Below are positions 23,013 to 34,282 of a DNA stretch of 64,000 nucleotides, in pieces (within the stretch, counting starts at the first letter, position 1; the number at the start of each line of letters is the position of its first letter). A program made the position numbers and the translations under genes. The notes beneath the pieces are model-generated. The model made no database searches, was not told the DNA's origin, and saw only the letters and a program-made list of their open reading frames with translations. This DNA comes from Psychrobacter luti (GTDB lineage: Bacteria; Pseudomonadota; Gammaproteobacteria; Pseudomonadales; Moraxellaceae): assembly GCF_014192115.1 (NCBI RefSeq), contig NZ_JACHXL010000001.1:186001-250000 (forward strand). The letters run 5' to 3'.

Positions 23013-25597
23013 GCCATCAATCATCCTTATTTGACACTTATAGCATTCGCCGCGTACGTCCGCCTAAAAACAAAATCGGCACTTCTGCCAAACATGATAG
23101 TGCGATAAGCCACGTCATGGGAACAGCAACTTATGTGGATGATATCTTAAAGCCGCAAGGTACCTTACATCTGGCAGTCGGTAAAAGCAGTCACGCTCAT
23201 GCTCGGGTAACCAGTACGGATCTCAGCGCTGTTAGAGCGGCTGACGGGGTGATTGATGTTTTAAGTTTTAAAGACTTACCCGCTCAGACGGATATCGGCG
23301 CGGTGTTTGACGGTGAGCCATTGATGGTAGGTGAGATCACAGAATACGTGGGTCAGACGCTGTTTTTAGTCGTTGCAACCACTCACCGTGCTGCTAAAAA
23401 GGCGGTGCTCAAAGCAGTCATCGAATATGAACCATTGTCAGCGATACTGAGTATTGACGAGGCCTTAGAGCAGGAGCAGTTTGTACGTCCCAGCCACTTC
23501 ATGCAGCGCGGTGATACCGAAGCGGCACTTGCAAATGCACCTATGCGTATTGCAGGCCATATTCATATGCTGGGACAAGAGCACTTTTATTTGGAAGGAC
23601 AAGTGTCCTATGTCGTGCCTTGCGATGATGGCGGGCTTGAAGTCTATACCTCATCACAGCATCCGAGTGAAGTGCAGCAGCTGGTCGCTGAGGTGACGGA
23701 TTTGCCATTTCATGCCGTCAATACGATAGTACGCAGAATGGGTGGCGGCTTTGGCGGCAAAGAAACCCAAGCCGCTGCATGGGCATGCTTTTGTGGAATC
23801 GTCGCCAAGCGTCACAATGTACCTGTCAGTATGCGCTTGGATCGTCAAGATGACATGGTTGTGACCGGTAAACGCCATGAATTTGCCAACCGTTATGAGG
23901 TAGGTGTCAACGAGGCAGGACAAATCCTTGGGGTCGATATGCAGCTTGCTGGCTTGTGTGGTTATGCACCAGACTTGTCCGATGCTATCGTCGATAGAGC
24001 GATGTTCCACTGTGATAACGCTTACTATTATCCAGCCGCGCAGGTAGCAGGACATCGCTGCAAAACGCACACGGTGTCGAACACTGCCTATAGAGGTTTT
24101 GGCGGGCCTCAAGGTCTGATGACGGCCGAATATATGATGGATCATATTGCCTATACTTTAGGCAAAGACCCTTTGCAAGTGCGTTTGACGAACCTCTACC
24201 AAAATGGGCAAAGTACTCATTATGGTCAGCCAATCGAGCATTTTGATTTGGCAACGATTATGGAGACACTGGCAAAAGATTGTGATTATGATCAGCGTCG
24301 CCAGCAGATTATAAAAGCCAATGAGCAAGCCGAAGCTGAAGGCAGCGATAAGCGTCTTGGCATTGCCCTAACGCCTGTGAAGTTTGGCATCTCATTCACC
24401 GTGCAGACGCTCAATCAAGCAGGTGCTCTGGTACACATCTATACTGATGGCAGCATCCACCTTAATCATGGCGGGACAGAGATGGGGCAAGGGCTATTTG
24501 TCAAAATTGCTCAAATAGTCGCCAATGAGTTTGATGTGGATTTGGATACCGTAAAAGTATCTGCAACGCGTACCGATAAAGTACCCAATACCTCGCCGAC
24601 CGCGGCCTCATCTGGCACCGATATCAATGGTAAAGCAGCGCAAAATGCTTGCTTAACCATTAAGGCACGTATCGTCGAGTTTGCCGCTAAGTATTTTGAA
24701 GTGGCAAAAGAAGACATACGCTTTGAGCGCAATTATGTCTATATTGGTGATAAGGAAGATTTTACTTTTGCTGAAATGGTGCAGTTGGCGTATCAGCACC
24801 GCGTTAGTTTATCTTCAACTGGTTACTATAAAACGCCAAAGATATTTTACGACCGCTCTAAAGCGTGGGGTCGACCCTTCTTTTACTTCGCTTTAGGCGC
24901 GGCGTGCGCTGAGGTTGAAATAGATATTTTAACTGGTGAGTATAAAGTACTGCGCTGCGACATCTTACATGATGCAGGACAGTCGATTAACCCCGCTATC
25001 GATATTGGTCAGATTGAAGGTGGCTTTGTGCAAGGTATGGGGTGGCTGACAACTGAGGAGCTTACTTGGGATAAAAAGGGCGCGCTAGCATCTAATAGTC
25101 CCGCCAATTATAAAATTCCAACGTCGCACGATTTACCAAAACAATTTACAGTTAAACTGTACGACCGTAAAAATGAAGAGCAAACCATTTACAATTCTAA
25201 AGCAGTTGGCGAGCCACCTTTTATGCTGGCAGCTAGCGTTTGGTGTGCTATCAATAATGCAGTCGCAAGCTTGGGTGTTTATAAGAAAAACCCAGATCTT
25301 ACGGTGCCTGCAACCCCAGAGGCAGTATTAAAAGCGGTGATGCGCATGCAAGGCGAGGAGTGGGAGATTGACACGAATATAAACTTTGATGCGATTGATA
25401 ACTTGACTAGAGATGAGGAGGACAACTGCGGTATTGACGACAATAAAGTTAAGCCACAACTTGTGCCGCATGCCGAAGATATCAAACCGTCAGAGGTCGA
25501 GGGTCAGACAGTCGACGAGCAGCCAGAAGCGATAGAGCATCCTAACGTATCAACGGCTAGAGGCCCTGCCCATAGTGAGCCGACGCACAGTGAATAA
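23009..25597 (+). CDS. xdhB: Xanthine dehydrogenase large, molybdenum-binding subunit XdhB
   Basis: This 862-residue subunit binds molybdopterin and hydroxylates hypoxanthine and xanthine to urate. Family motifs are RRMGGGFGGKE, AYRGFGGPQG, GGTEMGQG, SSGTDINGKAAQNAC, and GEPPFMLAASVW containing the catalytic Glu. The enzyme ends conventionally near residue 800, after which a ~60-residue acidic Glu/Asp/Pro-rich tail follows (from about DNLTRDEEDN). This tail is unusual for the family and may be disordered. The last 23 bases overlap the proposed GTG start of xdhC. It is the middle gene of xdhABC. Confidence 0.95.
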   Translation: MSHQSSLFDTYSIRRVRPPKNKIGTSAKHDSAISHVMGTATYVDDILKPQGTLHLAVGKSSHAHARVTSTDLSAVRAADGVIDVLSFKDLPAQTDIGAVFDGEPLMVGEITEYVGQTLFLVVATTHRAAKKAVLKAVIEYEPLSAILSIDEALEQEQFVRPSHFMQRGDTEAALANAPMRIAGHIHMLGQEHFYLEGQVSYVVPCDDGGLEVYTSSQHPSEVQQLVAEVTDLPFHAVNTIVRRMGGGFGGKETQAAAWACFCGIVAKRHNVPVSMRLDRQDDMVVTGKRHEFANRYEVGVNEAGQILGVDMQLAGLCGYAPDLSDAIVDRAMFHCDNAYYYPAAQVAGHRCKTHTVSNTAYRGFGGPQGLMTAEYMMDHIAYTLGKDPLQVRLTNLYQNGQSTHYGQPIEHFDLATIMETLAKDCDYDQRRQQIIKANEQAEAEGSDKRLGIALTPVKFGISFTVQTLNQAGALVHIYTDGSIHLNHGGTEMGQGLFVKIAQIVANEFDVDLDTVKVSATRTDKVPNTSPTAASSGTDINGKAAQNACLTIKARIVEFAAKYFEVAKEDIRFERNYVYIGDKEDFTFAEMVQLAYQHRVSLSSTGYYKTPKIFYDRSKAWGRPFFYFALGAACAEVEIDILTGEYKVLRCDILHDAGQSINPAIDIGQIEGGFVQGMGWLTTEELTWDKKGALASNSPANYKIPTSHDLPKQFTVKLYDRKNEEQTIYNSKAVGEPPFMLAASVWCAINNAVASLGVYKKNPDLTVPATPEAVLKAVMRMQGEEWEIDTNINFDAIDNLTRDEEDNCGIDDNKVKPQLVPHAEDIKPSEVEGQTVDEQPEAIEHPNVSTARGPAHSEPTHSE

Positions 25598-26699
25598 TTC
25601 ATCATTGCCACCTATGCCAATACCAGTACGTTGGTATGATGGTCTAGCCCAGTATCAGCAGCAAGGGTCTGCGCACGTATTGGCGACTATCGTTGCGGTC
25701 AATGGTTCTGCGCCCCGAGCGCTACAAGCAAAAATGGTGATTACCCATGACAACTGCTGCGATACGCTTGGTGGCGGCGGCCTTGAGCATGATGTAATCT
25801 CGACAGCACGGCAATTGCTAAATGGTGAGATAGATACAACCGTACCAAAAGCTTCTAAAAGAGATAAAGGTGTCAACAAGAATATCGACAATGACAATGA
25901 TAACGACAGTGATTCGACGCCATCTAAAGTGGTAAGACGCGATACTGTTTATACCAAACATTATCCGCTAGGTGCGAAGTTGGCGCAGTGCTGCGGTGGT
26001 AGTGTCACCATTATGTTTGAATGTTTTAACGTGATGCCACCGATGTCGATATTGGTATTTGGGGCAGGGCACGTGGCAGCAGCATTGATGACGATACTGG
26101 CAGAGCTACCTTGCCAAGTGGATTGGGTTGACAATCGCCCTGAGATGTTTGAGCGCTATTTATTAGACAATTCTAATTTACCAAATACATCTACCCAAAC
26201 AGAGGAATTATCCCAAGAATTAGAAACCCAGCCTAGTTTAACTCAGCCTAAGCTTTATAATCTTCCTACCCATATCCGTGCGCATATTGATGATGATCCT
26301 GTTGATTTCATTCGCCCGTTTATTGAACCATTTCTTAAACAAAGCGGTCAGCGTTTTATTTTGGTTATGACCCATGATCATAGTCTGGACTTTGAGCTAG
26401 TACGTGCCGCGTTGGATGCTGGTTCAGAGGCAAAAAATTTAGCAAACAATCTTTATAATAATGGTTCAGATAACGAGCTAGATAATGGTCGCTCAAAAGT
26501 CTCAATGCCTTATGTTGGTTGTATTGCCTCGGCAACTAAAGCGGAACGTTTTAAAAGTCGTCTGCTGCAACGTGGTTATGATAAGCAAATAGTCGATGAA
26601 CTAACTATGCCAATAGGATTACCGATTGGTGGTAAAGAACCTATGGCCGTTGCCGTATCTATTGCCGCACAAATTTTGCAACATTATCATCAAAAATAA
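25575..26699 (+). CDS. xdhC: Xanthine dehydrogenase accessory protein XdhC
   Basis: The XdhC/CoxI family binds molybdenum cofactor, promotes its sulfuration and inserts it into XdhB. The N-terminal domain shows VNGSAPRALQAKM and LGGGGLEHDVI. An AQCCGGSVTIMFE motif follows. The Rossmann-type C-terminal domain has VFGAGHVAAALMTIL and ends IGLPIGGKEPMAVAVSIAAQIL. At 374 residues it is longer than usual (~280-320). Two polar insertions account for this, at about residues 97-120 (Asp/Asn-rich) and 200-230 (Gln/Thr/Glu-rich). The start is uncertain: GTG at 25575 overlaps xdhB by 23 bases, and GTG 25590 or ATG 25614 are alternatives with no better ribosome site. Confidence 0.9.
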   Translation: MSRRTVNNSSLPPMPIPVRWYDGLAQYQQQGSAHVLATIVAVNGSAPRALQAKMVITHDNCCDTLGGGGLEHDVISTARQLLNGEIDTTVPKASKRDKGVNKNIDNDNDNDSDSTPSKVVRRDTVYTKHYPLGAKLAQCCGGSVTIMFECFNVMPPMSILVFGAGHVAAALMTILAELPCQVDWVDNRPEMFERYLLDNSNLPNTSTQTEELSQELETQPSLTQPKLYNLPTHIRAHIDDDPVDFIRPFIEPFLKQSGQRFILVMTHDHSLDFELVRAALDAGSEAKNLANNLYNNGSDNELDNGRSKVSMPYVGCIASATKAERFKSRLLQRGYDKQIVDELTMPIGLPIGGKEPMAVAVSIAAQILQHYHQK

Positions 26700-26798
26700 G
26701 CCATAAGATATAGACCATCAATACTGATTTCTACCTTTACCATTAATTTATATTCCAACTAAAACGTTCGGTATGATCAAGTGACGGGAGATTTACCC

Positions 26799-28232
26799 AT
26801 GGCTCTACATATTTATCAAGCGCAGCTCCTGCACTATCTTACCGAAGATGATCTGAATCAAGTGGCTGAGCGTGCGCATGCTGAAAAACCCAACTCAACA
26901 TCTTCTAATTATCCAAATACAGCAACCATTGATAAAAACATCACGCTACTACCAGTTATTGCGGGCGTGAACGTCTATCCTGAGTATATTGCTGACGGTG
27001 CGCTGATTGTCGATGATGTGGCAGGCTGCATTATAGATTATGGTAGTAGCGAAACAATACTAGCGAATTATGCTGAAGCTAATAATCAAGCACCGGTAAA
27101 GATTCATGACTATCGTAATAAATTAATTATGCCGGGCTTCATCGATACCCATGTGCACTATCCGCAGATAGATATGATTGCGGCTTACGGTGAGCAGCTT
27201 CTTGATTGGCTTAATAATTATACTTTTGTCACTGAAGCCAATTTTGCTGATCCAAAGATTGCGCATGATACGGCGCAATTCTTTTTGAATCAGTTAATGG
27301 CTAATGGTACAACCAGCGCTATGGTGTTTTGTACTAGCCATCCGCAATCTGCAGAAGCCTTTTTTACTGAAAGTCACAGGCTTAATACCCGCATGATTAC
27401 TGGCAATGTGTTGATGGATAAAAACGCGCCTGAGCATCTGTGTGTACCTGCTGAGCAGAGCATTCAAGACACGCAAAATATTATTAATAATTGGCATGGG
27501 CGTGGACGCCAACATGTGGCTATTACCCCAAGGTTTGCTATTACCTCAACGCCAAAACAATTGCAATTGGCAGGCGAGTTATATGCCAGCTATGACAATG
27601 TTTATCTGCAAACACATCTGGCAGAAAACCGTGATGAAATGGCTTTTGTGCGTAAGCTCTATCCCAAGCATAAAGGCTACTTAGATGTCTACGAAGATAT
27701 GGGTCTGTTGGGTCGATACACCACTTTGGCACATGGTATCTATCTGGAGACTGCAGAATACGAAAGGCTACGCGCAACTGGTACGCAGATAGCGCACTGT
27801 CCAACGTCCAATCTGTTTTTGGGTAGTGGATTATTTGATTTACCTAAAACATTAAGCTATACCAGCGTCAGTATTGCGACTGATGTAGGGGCGGGAACCA
27901 GTCTATCAATGTTAGTAACTTTGTCGGAAGCTTATAAAGTTCAGCAGCTACAAAACAATCAACTGTCCGCTCATCAAGGGCTATACCAGATTACTTTGGG
28001 CAATGCGCAGTCGTTAATGCTAGATGATAAAATCGGTAACTTTATGCCTAATAAGGAAGCCGATTTTGTAGTAATAGACATGGCGGCGACGCCTTTATTA
28101 GAAAGACGTATTGCACAGACTAAAACACTGGAAGAACGATTATTTGTATTGATGATGCTCGGTGATGATAGGGTGATTGATGAGACAGTTATTGCAGGGG
28201 TAAGCCGTTATAAAAAAGTGGCTACAGCATAA
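26799..28232 (+). CDS. guaD: Guanine deaminase GuaD
   Basis: This 477-residue zinc amidohydrolase converts guanine to xanthine and ammonia, feeding xanthine dehydrogenase encoded just upstream. Metal and substrate motifs are PGFIDTHVHYPQID, a THLAEN strand His, LAHGIYL, CPTSNLFLGSG and ATDVGAGTSLSML with the catalytic Asp. GGGAG lies nine bases before the ATG at 26799, whereas an in-frame GTG at 26781 has no site, so the later start is chosen. A short Asn/Ser/Thr-rich insertion occurs near residues 36-50. It is separated from xdhC by about 100 bases and may be co-transcribed or have its own promoter. Confidence 0.94.
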   Translation: MALHIYQAQLLHYLTEDDLNQVAERAHAEKPNSTSSNYPNTATIDKNITLLPVIAGVNVYPEYIADGALIVDDVAGCIIDYGSSETILANYAEANNQAPVKIHDYRNKLIMPGFIDTHVHYPQIDMIAAYGEQLLDWLNNYTFVTEANFADPKIAHDTAQFFLNQLMANGTTSAMVFCTSHPQSAEAFFTESHRLNTRMITGNVLMDKNAPEHLCVPAEQSIQDTQNIINNWHGRGRQHVAITPRFAITSTPKQLQLAGELYASYDNVYLQTHLAENRDEMAFVRKLYPKHKGYLDVYEDMGLLGRYTTLAHGIYLETAEYERLRATGTQIAHCPTSNLFLGSGLFDLPKTLSYTSVSIATDVGAGTSLSMLVTLSEAYKVQQLQNNQLSAHQGLYQITLGNAQSLMLDDKIGNFMPNKEADFVVIDMAATPLLERRIAQTKTLEERLFVLMMLGDDRVIDETVIAGVSRYKKVATA

Positions 28233-28324
28233 GGTTAAGTGATATAGAATCAGTTCATGTGCGAGGAGCGTAGAGACATTAAATTGCAGAACTTTTAGGA
28301 GTTAAGGTACATTTTTAAATGACA

Positions 28325-28378
28325 ATCAGTATTTTTTCACTACAGCTTTCAAGTTGAGTAAAAAAACACTGATCATTT
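28325..28378 (+). terminator. Possible terminator after guaD
   Basis: atcagt (28325-28330) pairs with actgat (28368-28373), and the adjoining T6 and A7 blocks extend the stem with one mismatch. catttttaatt follows. The hairpin is AT-rich and imperfect. Confidence 0.5.
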
Positions 28379-28429
28379 TTAATTATTAACGACGTTTAAC
28401 CTTCAATCGCTAAAGACATTGCTTGCATA

Positions 28430-29614
28430 TCATTCAGCATAATCAATCCATACCCAGCCATTTTCTAACCACTCGCTTAATTCATCTGGGTCAACATCCA
28501 TCACATCTTGACTCTGTAAATGTTCACCATTAGCCAAACGTACTAGTATGGATGTTGCCGCAGCATCAAGACCATCGATACGTTGACCATTGGCATATAG
28601 CTTGAGGTCATCGTTATTCTGGCTGTAGAGTAGGCGATTACTATAGTCTGCTTGCAGCGTTGCACCTTCTGATAATGCTTGCATTAACTCATCAGTATCT
28701 AACGTCTCTTCAGGAATTAGCGCATCATATTGACGTTTGCTCACGACTTCCGACACTGCTTGACGAATGATATCTGAGCCACGCTCAGACTGCAGCATTT
28801 GTAATAACTGGTCTTTAATCGCATCGATACTGTCCGCTTGCAATTCGCCAGACGCTTGCAGCGCTTGTGGCAATAGCATCGGGATAAATAAATCGCTATC
28901 ATTGGTTGCGATATCAGCCAAGCTATCAATGATTTGCATAAGGTTTGGACGACGACAGCCAAAAGAGAATGTCAGGCAATCATCTTGTGCGACGCCAAAA
29001 TGCGAGAGTTTCGGCGGTACATAAAGCACGTCACCAGCTTCTAGTATCTCATCAAAGATAACTTCACCCATATCATCAAATAATCTAATTGGTTCATCGG
29101 CGACAAACTCTGTGCTCTTGTCACAGAATTTGCCAAGCTGCCAACGACGTGAGCCAAACCCTTGTGCTAAAAACACATCATAGTCGTCATAATGCTTGCC
29201 CACTGAGCCACCTTTAGGTGCGTAAGAGACCATAATATCATCACGTTGCCACTGCGGAATAAAGTCAAACGCTTGCCATAATTGACCAAGCTCAGGTGAC
29301 CACTGTTCCATATTCTGTACCAGCACGGTCCATTGTTCTGGTAACTTATCAAAATCAGTTTCAACCAATGGGCTTTTTTTAAGTTGCCATTGTGGCAATC
29401 CTTCTTGCTTATTCGCGGCTTGAGTTAATAAGCGCGCTGAAGCGTCTTCTTCAAGCGCAAGGCCAAGCATGTCTTCTGGCTCGAACATGCCGACTAATTG
29501 TGGCAAACCTTGTTTAATAAGTAATGGTTTTTTTTGCCAATACTCGTTCAAGAATTGCTCAGGAGTAATAGAGTCGGGTAAACAAAGAGGGATTGAGGTC
29601 ATTGATAAATCCAT
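28430..29614 (-). CDS. roxA: 50S ribosomal protein L16 arginine 3-hydroxylase RoxA (YcfD family)
   Basis: This 394-residue JmjC/cupin-type 2-oxoglutarate/Fe(II) oxygenase is related to E. coli YcfD, which hydroxylates an arginine of ribosomal protein L16. Visible are the N-terminal FLNEYWQKKPLLIKQ motif, the iron-binding His-x-Asp region in GSVGKHYDDYDVFLAQ, and GDVLYVPPKLSHFG carrying the distal His. The length is slightly above the E. coli protein (373). It stands alone and is divergent from the small lipoprotein gene. Start alternatives are ATG 29614 and ATG 29602; neither has a strong ribosome site. Confidence 0.9.
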   Translation of the reverse strand: MDLSMTSIPLCLPDSITPEQFLNEYWQKKPLLIKQGLPQLVGMFEPEDMLGLALEEDASARLLTQAANKQEGLPQWQLKKSPLVETDFDKLPEQWTVLVQNMEQWSPELGQLWQAFDFIPQWQRDDIMVSYAPKGGSVGKHYDDYDVFLAQGFGSRRWQLGKFCDKSTEFVADEPIRLFDDMGEVIFDEILEAGDVLYVPPKLSHFGVAQDDCLTFSFGCRRPNLMQIIDSLADIATNDSDLFIPMLLPQALQASGELQADSIDAIKDQLLQMLQSERGSDIIRQAVSEVVSKRQYDALIPEETLDTDELMQALSEGATLQADYSNRLLYSQNNDDLKLYANGQRIDGLDAAATSILVRLANGEHLQSQDVMDVDPDELSEWLENGWVWIDYAE

Positions 29615-29760
29615 ATCTAAAAATGGGTATAAGATTAATAGTGAGGAGAGCTTTATAGGACAGTTTTAATAGTTTATGATTATTGCCTATCTGATAGTGA
29701 GTATTACAGTGTCAATATCAATAGCTACTGTCAGAACATCCCATCAATCGTAGGAAGTTT

Positions 29761-29952
29761 ATGAAAAAATTGCATTTTATCGTCATTATCGCTAGCGTGT
29801 TTTTATTACAAGCTTGTGTCCATAAGATAGTGACCGTACCGGCTAAAATCGCTTATAAAACCACCAAAGGCGTGGTAAAAGGCACCGTCGCTGTTGGTAA
29901 AGCTATTATACCGGGCGATAGTGATGACGAAGATAAAAAGGATAAAAAATAA
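29761..29952 (+). CDS. Small lipoprotein, 63 residues
   Basis: A basic start (MKK), a hydrophobic core and the lipobox LLQAC (Cys at residue 19) predict an exported lipoprotein. The mature part is short and lysine-rich, with a Val/Lys/Gly stretch (KTTKGVVKGTVAVGKAI) and a charged DSDDEDKKDKK tail. It resembles the small lipoproteins common in Moraxellaceae, but I cannot name a function. GTAGGAAGTTT provides a ribosome site. It is monocistronic, divergent from roxA and followed by a strong hairpin. Confidence 0.75.
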   Translation: MKKLHFIVIIASVFLLQACVHKIVTVPAKIAYKTTKGVVKGTVAVGKAIIPGDSDDEDKKDKK

Positions 29953-30034
29953 AACCTTACTCAAAAGCTATGTACCATTAAAGACGCATCTTTAAGGATA
30001 AATCATAGCATTCAAAGTAAGGTTGTTGTTTAGC

Positions 30035-30068
30035 AAGATATCAATGAATAGTCATTGATATCTTTTTT
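30035..30068 (+). terminator. Intrinsic terminator after the small lipoprotein gene
   Basis: The perfect 13-bp arms aagatatcaatga (30035-30047) and tcattgatatctt (30052-30064) have a 4-base loop and are followed by TTTT. It lies between this gene and the convergent purB. Confidence 0.88.
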
Positions 30069-30087
30069 AAGGTAACGGCAGTGTTTA

Positions 30088-31512
<1,425 letters not shown>

Positions 31513-31567
31513 TTAAAAGTAATAAAAATAAGCCGGAAAATAAAGAAAGGTTGAAAATTATCCGACA

Positions 31568-32794
31568 TTAAAACCCACAAGGCGCATCAATAGCGGCAAT
31601 CACACCGCCACCTAGACAAACCTCATCGATATAAAATACCGCTGATTGACCAGGAGTAACGGCACGTTGCGGCTCATCAAATAGCACACGAACCTCAGAG
31701 CCATCATCATTTAACGCGTAAACACGGCAGGCCTGATCAGGCTGACGATAGCGAGATTTTGCCATACAGCGTAAACCTTCCGCGCTAAAAATATCGGTAG
31801 GCGGCAATCCATCGACCCAGTCAAGCTTATAAGCTTGCAGTTCATTACTTAGCATCATCGGATGCTCATGACCTTGACCGACGATTAAACGGTTTTTGTC
31901 CAAATCTTTTGCCAGTACAAACCAAGGCTCTTCAGGACGGTCTTTGACACCACCGATACCGATGCCGCCTCGCTGACCTAAAGTATAATACATCAAGCCG
32001 TCATGCTGACCTATCACATGACCATCATCAGTGACGATATCGCCTTTTTGTGCTGGCAAGTACTGCTGTAAAAAGTCTTTAAAACGGCGCTCACCAATAA
32101 AGCAAATACCGGTAGAATCTTTCTTTTTAGCTGTTGCCAAGTCATGTTCTTCAGCGATTTGACGTACCACTGGTTTTTCAAGCTCACCTACTGGGAATAG
32201 CGTCTTAGCGATTTTATCGCCGCCGACCGCATGTAAGAAGTAGCTTTGGTCTTTATTATTATCTAGTCCACACAGTAGCTGGGCGACGGTTTCGCCTTTG
32301 TTGTTTTCATAATTCAGGCTGCGGCGCGTATAGTGACCGGTGGCAATATAATCAGCACCGAGGGTCAAAGCATAGTCTAAGAATGCTTTAAACTTGATTT
32401 CTTTATTGCATAAAATATCTGGATTTGGGGTGCGTCCGGCTTTATATTCGGCTAAGAAATGCTCAAAAACGCGATCCCAATATTCCATCGCAAAGTTGGC
32501 GGTATGCAGCTTGATACCGATTTTGTCACACACCGCTTGCGCGTCTGCTAGGTCATCCATTGCCGTACAGTATTCGGTGCCGTCATCTTCTTCCCAGTTC
32601 TTCATAAACAGACCTTCCACTTTGAAGCCTGCTTGCTGGAGCAAAACAGCAGAGACGGAAGAGTCGACGCCGCCCGACATCCCGACAATCACGTGCTTGC
32701 TGCTAGGATTGTCGATATCGACAAGCGTCAAAGGACGATGGACGCTAAAAGAGTCTGAAACGGGCAGGCTTGAGGTGTTTGGCGTGGCTGACAT
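31568..32794 (-). CDS. mnmA: tRNA-specific 2-thiouridylase MnmA
   Basis: This 408-residue enzyme thiolates U34 of Glu, Gln and Lys tRNAs using sulfur relayed by TusBCDE, also encoded in this window (59.7-61.5 kb). The PP-loop motif GMSGGVDSS is near residue 39. The catalytic Cys pair is in NPDILCNKE and [10 protein letters not shown], and [14 protein letters not shown] is in the C-terminal part. An N-terminal extension of about 35 residues precedes the PP-loop, unusual for the family. I use the ATG at 32794; a TTG at 32806 would add four residues. It is divergent from ispF. Confidence 0.95.
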   Translation of the reverse strand: MSATPNTSSLPVSDSFSVHRPLTLVDIDNPSSKHVIVGMSGGVDSSVSAVLLQQAGFKVEGLFMKNWEEDDGTEYCTAMDDLADAQAVCDKIGIKLHTANFAMEYWDRVFEHFLAEYKAGRTPNPDILCNKEIKFKAFLDYALTLGADYIATGHYTRRSLNYENNKGETVAQLLCGLDNNKDQSYFLHAVGGDKIAKTLFPVGELEKPVVRQIAEEHDLATAKKKDSTGICFIGERRFKDFLQQYLPAQKGDIVTDDGHVIGQHDGLMYYTLGQRGGIGIGGVKDRPEEPWFVLAKDLDKNRLIVGQGHEHPMMLSNELQAYKLDWVDGLPPTDIFSAEGLRCMAKSRYRQPDQACRVYALNDDGSEVRVLFDEPQRAVTPGQSAVFYIDEVCLGGGVIAAIDAPCGF

Positions 32795-33015
32795 AAAATT
32801 GCTCAACAGTTTATACGTTATCCAAAATTGGAAATGACGCTATTCATTAATAAAACGACTAAGAGTGATAGACTTAGTCAGCGGATAAGGTCATCTCGTT
32901 TTTTGGACTGGGTATTTTGGTCTAGGTATTGTGATAAAATAAGGGTCATATTATAACAGTTAATTGAAAGCGGTGGCGACCTATGCGCGCCTACCGTGAG
33001 TAAAAGCGCTTGAGA

Positions 33016-33038
33016 AATTTAGATAGTGGTTCTAAATT
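33016..33038. repeat. 8-bp inverted repeat upstream of ispF
   Basis: aatttaga (33016-33023) and tctaaatt (33031-33038) are exact reverse complements with a 7-base spacer, about 35 bases before the ispF ATG. It could be an operator or leader hairpin. Confidence 0.4.
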
Positions 33039-33071
33039 ATTTTAATCACCCCTAATTTACTTGGAATAATA

Positions 33072-33608
33072 ATGATAAGAATTGGTCAAGGTATTGATGT
33101 TCATGCTTTTCATAATAATGGTCAGCAGCAGCAATATGTCATACTGGCAGGTGTGCCGATAGAGCACACGCATAGTTTGCTTGCGCATTCTGATGGGGAT
33201 GTAGTACTGCATGCGCTTGCTGACGCCCTGCTTGGCGCATTGGCACTTGGTGATATTGGGCAGCATTTTCCAGATACCGATGCCGCGCACGCCGGTTTGG
33301 ATTCGCGCGTCCTACTCCGTTATGTGTATGGTAAAGTGCAAGTCGCCGGTTATACTTTAGGCAATGCTGATATCACGGTGATGTGTGAGCGCCCAAAATT
33401 GGCACCCTATAATCAAGCGATGCGCGAAAATATCGCCAGTGACTTGCAAACCGATGTGAGTAATGTCAGCATTAAAGCCACAACGACTGAAAAACTGGGC
33501 TTTACTGGTCGGCAAGAGGGCATCATGGCCAATGCCGTGGTATTATTGGTATCGAATATAAATCGGGCGAGCGATCATGTTTCTGATGTTAATGTGTCGG
33601 ACGCTTAA
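33072..33608 (+). CDS. ispF: 2-C-methyl-D-erythritol 2,4-cyclodiphosphate synthase IspF
   Basis: This 178-residue enzyme of the non-mevalonate isoprenoid pathway forms a cyclic diphosphate. Zinc ligands appear in GQGIDVHAF and the family motif [33 protein letters not shown] follows. The C-terminal [22 protein letters not shown] is typical. A 20-residue tail extends beyond the usual ~158-residue enzyme. IspD and truD, common partners, are absent; the neighbours are mnmA (divergent) and grxD. Confidence 0.96.
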   Translation: MIRIGQGIDVHAFHNNGQQQQYVILAGVPIEHTHSLLAHSDGDVVLHALADALLGALALGDIGQHFPDTDAAHAGLDSRVLLRYVYGKVQVAGYTLGNADITVMCERPKLAPYNQAMRENIASDLQTDVSNVSIKATTTEKLGFTGRQEGIMANAVVLLVSNINRASDHVSDVNVSDA

Positions 33609-33637
33609 TCCCTGATAATGATCTATGATGGTTGCAA

Positions 33638-33671
33638 TATAATGGCAATTGCCCCATGTAGCAGCTACATG
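33638..33671 (+). promoter_or_regulatory. grxD promoter region with two adjacent palindromes
   Basis: A TATAAT box (33638-33643) is followed at once by the perfect palindrome ggcaattgcc (33644-33653) and then by catgtagc-a-gctacatg (33655-33671). The palindromes would sit on or just after the transcription start, a classic repressor position. A half-match to a Fur box (gataatgat) lies about 20 bases before the -10. Confidence 0.4.
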
Positions 33672-33729
33672 CCAAATTTAATGTGAAATATCTTTTTTTG
33701 ATAAATAGTTTTAATACATAGGAGCTTTT

Positions 33730-34080
33730 ATGAGTGAGCAAACCCCAAATACTGCTGCAAACGATGTTGAACAGCTGATTCGTGATCAAATTAAAGATAA
33801 TAAAGTCATTCTTTATATGAAAGGCACGCCGCAGTTCCCGCAGTGTGGTTTTTCTGCCAAATCGATTGAAGTTCTGACGCAAATTGGTCGTCCATTTGCC
33901 TTTGTTAATATTTTAGAAAACCCAGAAATCCGTGCAACATTGCCAAAAATCGCCAACTGGCCGACGTTTCCACAGTTATGGATTGATGGCGAGTTGATGG
34001 GCGGTTCAGATATCATTTTGCAAATGTATCAATCAGGCGAGCTTAAGCCTTTGGTTGAAGCGAATAGTCCTGCTGCTTAA
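33730..34080 (+). CDS. grxD: Monothiol glutaredoxin GrxD (Grx4)
   Basis: This 116-residue protein has the monothiol CGFS active site (in PQCGFSAKS, Cys near residue 37) after VILYMKGTP, plus WPTFPQLWIDGELMGGSDI. Such proteins bind a [2Fe-2S] cluster with glutathione and BolA and act in Fe-S trafficking. TAGGAGCTTTT is a clear ribosome site. It has its own promoter-like region and terminator, so it appears monocistronic. Confidence 0.96.
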   Translation: MSEQTPNTAANDVEQLIRDQIKDNKVILYMKGTPQFPQCGFSAKSIEVLTQIGRPFAFVNILENPEIRATLPKIANWPTFPQLWIDGELMGGSDIILQMYQSGELKPLVEANSPAA

Positions 34081-34146
34081 TATTTAAGCGCTTTTATTGG
34101 GCAGTTTATATGTCTCAATAAATAGTTTGAAGTATTGAAGTACAGT

Positions 34147-34197
34147 AAACCCGAGTAGCTTTCCTTAGTAGATTGGAATGGCTATTCGGGTTTTTTA
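34147..34197 (+). terminator. Intrinsic terminator of grxD
   Basis: aaacccgagtagc (34147-34159) pairs with gctattcgggttt with one G-U pair, and a run of six T follows. Confidence 0.85.
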
Positions 34198-34282
34198 TTG
34201 TCTATGCAATTTATTGTTTTTATAGGTTGTAGCCCCATATAGTGTCCAAGAAAAGTATATTTTGAATAAAAGAGAGAATTAT

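Noticed and set aside
29953-30034. Additional small RNA or gene after the 63-residue lipoprotein
   Set aside because: The sequence holds just a small dyad before the terminator; nothing supports a transcript of its own.
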